The translations under genes and the position numbers were made by a program. A stretch of DNA of 64,000 nucleotides from Dactylosporangium fulvum. GTDB taxonomy: Bacteria > Actinomycetota > Actinomycetes > Mycobacteriales > Micromonosporaceae. This document shows, one piece after another, positions 60,436 through 64,000 of this stretch. The notes under the pieces were generated by a model. That model did no database searches. It had not been told where the DNA came from and saw nothing but the letters and a program-made list of their open reading frames with translations. The stretch covers positions 2,752,501 through 2,816,500 of the forward strand of contig NZ_CP073720.1 in NCBI RefSeq assembly GCF_025137375.1, given 5' to 3'. The stretch's first letter is position 1, and each line of letters begins with the position of its first letter.

Positions 60436-62651
60436 CCGGGGCGCGGAAGCGGTGGTCGTTCAGCCGGTTGGTCTTCGGGGTGGTCCTGCTCGGCGTGCTC
60501 GTCGGCGCGCTGGTCGTCGACGGATACGTCAGCGCCGAGTTCCATCCCGACCACACCGCGGGCGTGGGGCAGCGGACCGGCGTGCCGGCGGAGGTCACCG
60601 GGGGCGGACCGATCATCGACACCCGCAACGGCGGGCTCCGCACGTACAGACTGCCGACCAGGACGATCGCGCTCACCTTCGACGACGGCCCGGATCCCCG
60701 GTGGACACCGCGTGTCATGGAAGTGCTGCGCCGCCACCGCGTCAACGCCACCTTCTTCGTCGTCGGCGCCCAGGTGGCCAGGCACCCGGACCTCGTCGCC
60801 GCGCTCGCCCGCGGCGGTGACGAGATCGGCGTCCACAGCTTCACCCACCCGCACCTGGACCGGCTGCCGCGGTGGCAGCGCGAGCTGGAGTACTCCCAGA
60901 CCCAGCTCGCCGTCGCCCGCGTCACCGGTCGCAAGCCGGCGCTGCTGCGCCTGCCGTACTCGTCCGGCACGCGCGCCGTCGACGACGCCGACTGGCCGCT
61001 GATCCGCGAGGCCGGCGCCCTCGGCTTCCTCTCGGTCCTGATCGACGTCGACAGCCAGGACTGGAAGAACCCGGGCACCGACACGATCGTCCGCACCTCG
61101 ACCCCCGGCGGTGACGAGGGCTCGATCGTGCTCATGCACGACGCCGGCGGCGACCGCGCCCAGACCGCCGCCGCGCTCGACCGGTTCATCCCGTTGATGC
61201 GGGCGCGCGGCTACACCTTCACCACGGTCTCGCAGGGCCTGGAGAAGGCCCTCGCCGGGCAGAAGGCCGTGGTCGACACCCCGGCGGGCACGGTCGACCG
61301 GCGGCGGGCGCTCGCGCTGGTCACCGCCGTGACGCTCGCCGGCTGGCTGGTGGACACGCTGCGGGTGCTCCTCCTGGTCGTCGGGGTGCTGACGATCGCC
61401 CGTACCGTCGTCCTCTTCCTGCTCGCCGGTCGGCACGCGCGGCGGCGCCGGGCCGAGAGCTGGCGGTGGGGTCCGCCGGTGGAGTTGCCGGTTTCCGTGA
61501 TCGTGCCGGCCTACAACGAGAAGGAGGGCATCGAGGCCGCTGTCCGGTCCCTTGCCGGGGGTGATCATCCGGGCGGGATCGAGGTGGTGGTCGTCGACGA
61601 CGGTTCGACCGACAACACCGCGGAGCTGGTCGAGGCGCTCGGCCTGCCGGACGTGCGGGTCGTGCGCGTCCCCAACGGCGGCAAGCCGAAGGCGCTCAAC
61701 GTCGGGGTCGCCCTGGCCGGGCATGACCTGATCGTGATGGTCGACGGGGACACCGTGTTCGAGCCCGATGCGGTCCGGCACCTGGTGCAGCCGTTCGCCG
61801 ATCCGTCCGTCGGCGCCGTGGCGGGCAACGTCAAGGTCGGCAACCGGGGTTCGATCGTCGCGCGGTGGCAGCACATCGAGTACGTGATCGGCTTCAACCT
61901 CGACCGGCGGGTGTACGACATCCTGCGGTGCATGCCGACGATCCCGGGCGCGATCGGCGCGTTCCGGCGCGAGGCGCTGCAGGACATCGGGGGCATCAGC
62001 GACCGGACCCTCGCCGAGGACACCGACGCCACCATGGCGCTGAACCGCGTCGGCTGGCACGTCGTCTACGAGGAGCGGGCGCGGGCGTGGACGGAGGCGC
62101 CGGGCACCCTGCGGCAGTTGTGGTTGCAGCGGTACCGCTGGAGCTACGGGACGATGCAGGCGATGTGGAAACACCGGCGGTCGCTGGTGGACCGCGGGCC
62201 GTCGGGGCGGTTCGGCCGCGTCGGCCTGCCCTTCGTCGCGCTCTTCAGCATCGTGCTGCCGCTGCTCGCCCCGCTCGTCGACATCCTCTTCGTCTACGGC
62301 CTATTCCTGGCGAGCTGGCGGGTCACGACCGCGGCCTGGCTGGCGATGTTCGCGATGCAGGTGCTCACCGCCGTCGTCGCGTTCCGGCTGGACCGGGAGA
62401 AGCTGCGCCCCCTGTGGGTGCTGCCGCTGCAGCAGTTCGTGTACCGGCAGCTGATGTACCTCGTCCTCATCCAGTCGCTCGGCACCGCACTCACCGGGGC
62501 CCGGCTGCGCTGGCACAAGCTGCACCGCGCGGGCTCGGCCGGAGCGGGTGCCCCGGCCGTGCCCACCGTGTCGGTCGTCTCGGCGCCGGCGGGCGGCGTG
62601 CGGTCGCCGTCCGGCCGTCACCAGCGCCCGGTCGTCCCCCGGGGCGGGTGA
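60432..62651 (+). CDS. bifunctional polysaccharide deacetylase (NodB)-glycosyltransferase 2 membrane protein
   Basis: A 739-residue fusion. After a first helix, residues ~75-270 form the NodB domain: TFDDGPDPRWT (metal-binding Asp pair), HSFTHPHLDRLP (His/His) and LRLPYSSG. Helices near 290-330 lead to a HasA/NodC-type GT2 domain: VIVPAYNEKEG, VVVVDDGSTDNT, MVDGDTVFEPDAV (DxD), EDTDATMAL (base) and the processive QRYRW. Further helices follow. The layout suits synthesis of a beta-linked N-acetylated exopolysaccharide with linked deacetylation. GTG start overlaps the preceding gene. Confidence 0.9.
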   Translation: MTGARKRWSFSRLVFGVVLLGVLVGALVVDGYVSAEFHPDHTAGVGQRTGVPAEVTGGGPIIDTRNGGLRTYRLPTRTIALTFDDGPDPRWTPRVMEVLRRHRVNATFFVVGAQVARHPDLVAALARGGDEIGVHSFTHPHLDRLPRWQRELEYSQTQLAVARVTGRKPALLRLPYSSGTRAVDDADWPLIREAGALGFLSVLIDVDSQDWKNPGTDTIVRTSTPGGDEGSIVLMHDAGGDRAQTAAALDRFIPLMRARGYTFTTVSQGLEKALAGQKAVVDTPAGTVDRRRALALVTAVTLAGWLVDTLRVLLLVVGVLTIARTVVLFLLAGRHARRRRAESWRWGPPVELPVSVIVPAYNEKEGIEAAVRSLAGGDHPGGIEVVVVDDGSTDNTAELVEALGLPDVRVVRVPNGGKPKALNVGVALAGHDLIVMVDGDTVFEPDAVRHLVQPFADPSVGAVAGNVKVGNRGSIVARWQHIEYVIGFNLDRRVYDILRCMPTIPGAIGAFRREALQDIGGISDRTLAEDTDATMALNRVGWHVVYEERARAWTEAPGTLRQLWLQRYRWSYGTMQAMWKHRRSLVDRGPSGRFGRVGLPFVALFSIVLPLLAPLVDILFVYGLFLASWRVTTAAWLAMFAMQVLTAVVAFRLDREKLRPLWVLPLQQFVYRQLMYLVLIQSLGTALTGARLRWHKLHRAGSAGAGAPAVPTVSVVSAPAGGVRSPSGRHQRPVVPRGG

Positions 62652-62680
62652 GACCACTGTGGACGGCCGGCGGGGCGTGG

Positions 62681-64000
62681 TCACCGTCCGGCGGTCGCCA
62701 GCGTGCGCTCCTCCCGCGGCGCGGCGGGTAGCTCGTGCGAGACCCGCGGGAGCCAGCCCAGCCAGCGCGGCAGCCACCAGTTCTTCTCACCGAGCAGGGC
62801 CATGACGGCCGGCAGCAGCACCGCGCGGACGATCGTCGCGTCGAGCAGCACGGCCGCGGCGAGCCCGACGCCGAGCTGCTTGGTGGAGGCGATCGGCAGC
62901 GTGGCGAAGAGCGCGAACACCGCCACCATCACCACGGCCGCGCTGGTGATGACCCCGGCGGTGCCGGTGATGCCCTGGACGACCGCCTGCCGGGTCGGCA
63001 GCCCGCGGTCGTGGCCCTCCCGGATGCGGCTGAGGACGAAGACGTGGTAGTCCATCGACAGGCCGAACAGGATGACGAACAGGAACAGCGGCATCCAGTT
63101 GGTGACGCCGTCGGCGGCGCGGAAGTCGAGCAGCGACTCGAAGTGGCCGTACTGGAAGACGTAGACGAGCATGCCGTAGGCCGCGGCGACGGACAACAGG
63201 TTGAGCACCATGCCCGTGACGGCGACGACGACGGACCGGAACGACACCAGCAGGAGCAGGAACGCCAGGCCGAGAACGAAGCCGAAGACCAGCGGCATGG
63301 AGTCCGCGAGCTGGTCGTTGAAGTCCTTGGAGCCGGCGGTCTCACCGGTGACGCCGACCCAGGCGCCGGGCAGCGTGCCGAGGGTCGCCGGCAGCACCGT
63401 GCCCCGCAGCGTCGCCAGGGCCTCCTCCGACGCCCGGTCACTGCCGGATCCGGACAGTCCGACGCTCACGACGGCGACGGTGCCGGCCGGGTTGACCTCG
63501 ACCGTGATCGGCTCGTGGAGTTGCCCCGTCGCCAGGGCCCGCTCCTTGAACGCCGCCAGCGCACCGTCCCACTCCGGGCCGCTGACCCGCGGCGCCTGAA
63601 CCACGACCTCGGCCGGTGAGGCGCCGCCCGGGAACGCCGCCTGGATCGCCAGGAACGCCTGCGTGATCGGCGCGCTCGGCGACAGGTCCTCGATGCCTTC
63701 GGCCTTCGTGCGCAGGTCCAGCGCGGGCGCGGCGAGCGCGCCGAGGGCCGCGACCGCGAGTACCGCCGAGATCAGCGGGCGGCGCAGGACGAGCCGCAGG
63801 AAGGCGCTCCACACCCGGCCGTCGGACCGCTTGCGGTACAGGCCGGGGATGCGGCCCAGGTCGACGCGGTCGCCGAGCGCCGACAGCAGCGCCGGCAGGA
63901 CCGTCAGGGAGCCGAGCACGGCGGTCGCGACGACCAGGATCGTGCCGACGGCGAAGCTGACGAACGTGGTGTCGCGGGTGAAGAACATGCCCGCCATCGC
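62681..64000 (-). CDS. MMPL-family RND transporter (5' end outside window)
   Basis: The last 440 residues of a larger membrane transporter; the gene continues past the right edge. There are several helices, a conserved VLPALLSALGDRVDLGR and FGLSMDYHVFVLSRIREGHDRGLPT (MMPL/SSD motif), and a large exported loop (GIEDLSPSAPITQAFLAIQAAFPGG). MMPL proteins in actinomycetes export lipids or siderophores. It is convergent to the NodB-GT2 gene with only 29 bases between stops. Confidence 0.9.
   Translation of the reverse strand, partial: AMAGMFFTRDTTFVSFAVGTILVVATAVLGSLTVLPALLSALGDRVDLGRIPGLYRKRSDGRVWSAFLRLVLRRPLISAVLAVAALGALAAPALDLRTKAEGIEDLSPSAPITQAFLAIQAAFPGGASPAEVVVQAPRVSGPEWDGALAAFKERALATGQLHEPITVEVNPAGTVAVVSVGLSGSGSDRASEEALATLRGTVLPATLGTLPGAWVGVTGETAGSKDFNDQLADSMPLVFGFVLGLAFLLLLVSFRSVVVAVTGMVLNLLSVAAAYGMLVYVFQYGHFESLLDFRAADGVTNWMPLFLFVILFGLSMDYHVFVLSRIREGHDRGLPTRQAVVQGITGTAGVITSAAVVMVAVFALFATLPIASTKQLGVGLAAAVLLDATIVRAVLLPAVMALLGEKNWWLPRWLGWLPRVSHELPAAPREERTLATAGR

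Noticed and set aside
62652..62680. Hairpin between the NodB-GT2 and MMPL genes
   Set aside because: Only a 6-base stem (GACCAC/GTGGTC) with a 19-base loop; too weak to call a terminator.
1..64000. tRNA, rRNA, riboswitch or prophage attachment site
   Set aside because: Reading both strands I saw no cloverleaf, rRNA sequence or recognisable riboswitch core; without a covariance-model search I report none.

Overview
The window is chromosomal DNA of a high-GC actinomycete, most likely a member of the Micromonosporaceae (Actinoplanes/Micromonospora/Dactylosporangium type). This is an inference from very high GC at third codon positions, frequent GTG starts, 4-base ATGA/GTGA gene overlaps, candidate leaderless starts, and the gene content: an NgcEFG-type sugar importer, a WS/DGAT acyltransferase, DUF2277, Imm51 and a large DUF4132 protein. 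I see no rRNA, tRNA, CRISPR array, prophage or intact insertion sequence. Most of the window reads as ordinary chromosome, with two small decayed stretches (25.5-26.2 kb and 45.9-46.6 kb) that carry long palindromic elements and gene fragments.

Layout. 0-5.3 kb: a DUF4132 protein and a very large uncharacterised partner that runs off the left edge. 5.4-7.8 kb: a DUF2277 protein and an overlapping histidine kinase/NarL-type response regulator pair. 7.9-11.1 kb: a periplasmic-binding lipoprotein whose two lobes are encoded in reversed order, a PAP2 phosphatase and a STAS anti-anti-sigma factor. 11.1-12.3 kb: a bacterial eRF1-like protein. 12.3-18.8 kb: an amino-sugar (cell-wall) salvage locus consisting of an RpiR-type regulator, MurQ etherase, BadF-type amino-sugar kinase and the importer NgcE/NgcF/NgcG without its ATPase. 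18.9-25.5 kb: a secreted IPT/Ig/FN3 multidomain protein, a STAND-type ATPase and a divergent KAP NTPase. 25.5-27.0 kb: a broken small membrane-anchored gene, a palindrome, and a MarR regulator with its operator and a divergent 60-residue protein. 27.1-31.6 kb: a CPA1 Na+/H+ antiporter and a three-gene operon of unknown membrane proteins. 31.7-36.6 kb: an AI-2E-family permease, an HdeD-like protein, a tandem-repeat protein with a small partner, a tiny membrane protein and a YibE/F permease. 36.6-45.9 kb: a class A beta-lactamase-fold protein, a stomatin-like protein, DUF429, WS/DGAT, CapA, CBS, PEBP, class V aminotransferase, VC0807 and PaaX-like genes. 46.6-50 kb: a serine beta-lactamase-type lipoprotein, DUF2203, an orphan Imm51 protein and an MTHFS-like protein. 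50-55 kb: a PQQ module: a PQQ-dependent sugar dehydrogenase, then pqqA, pqqC, a fused pqqD-pqqE, and pqqB. 55-64 kb: a phosphotransferase, a lipoprotein, a DUF6493-like protein without its usual N-terminus, a two-gene NodB/GT2 polysaccharide unit, and an MMPL transporter that runs off the right edge.

How genes work together. The clearest functional units are the two-component pair (16-base overlap), the salvage locus (import, phosphorylation and ether cleavage of amino sugars under one RpiR regulator with a visible operator), and the PQQ cluster. The PQQ cluster makes the cofactor needed by the sugar dehydrogenase encoded just upstream. The NodB-GT2 protein is translationally coupled to a Pro/Ser-rich membrane protein. 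Several convergent gene pairs are separated by clear stem-loops.

The least explained items are the circularly permuted binding protein, the heptad-like 20-residue repeat protein at 34.1-34.6 kb, the three-gene membrane operon at 29-31.6 kb, and three families of long palindromes in intergenic DNA, two of which abut truncated coding sequence.
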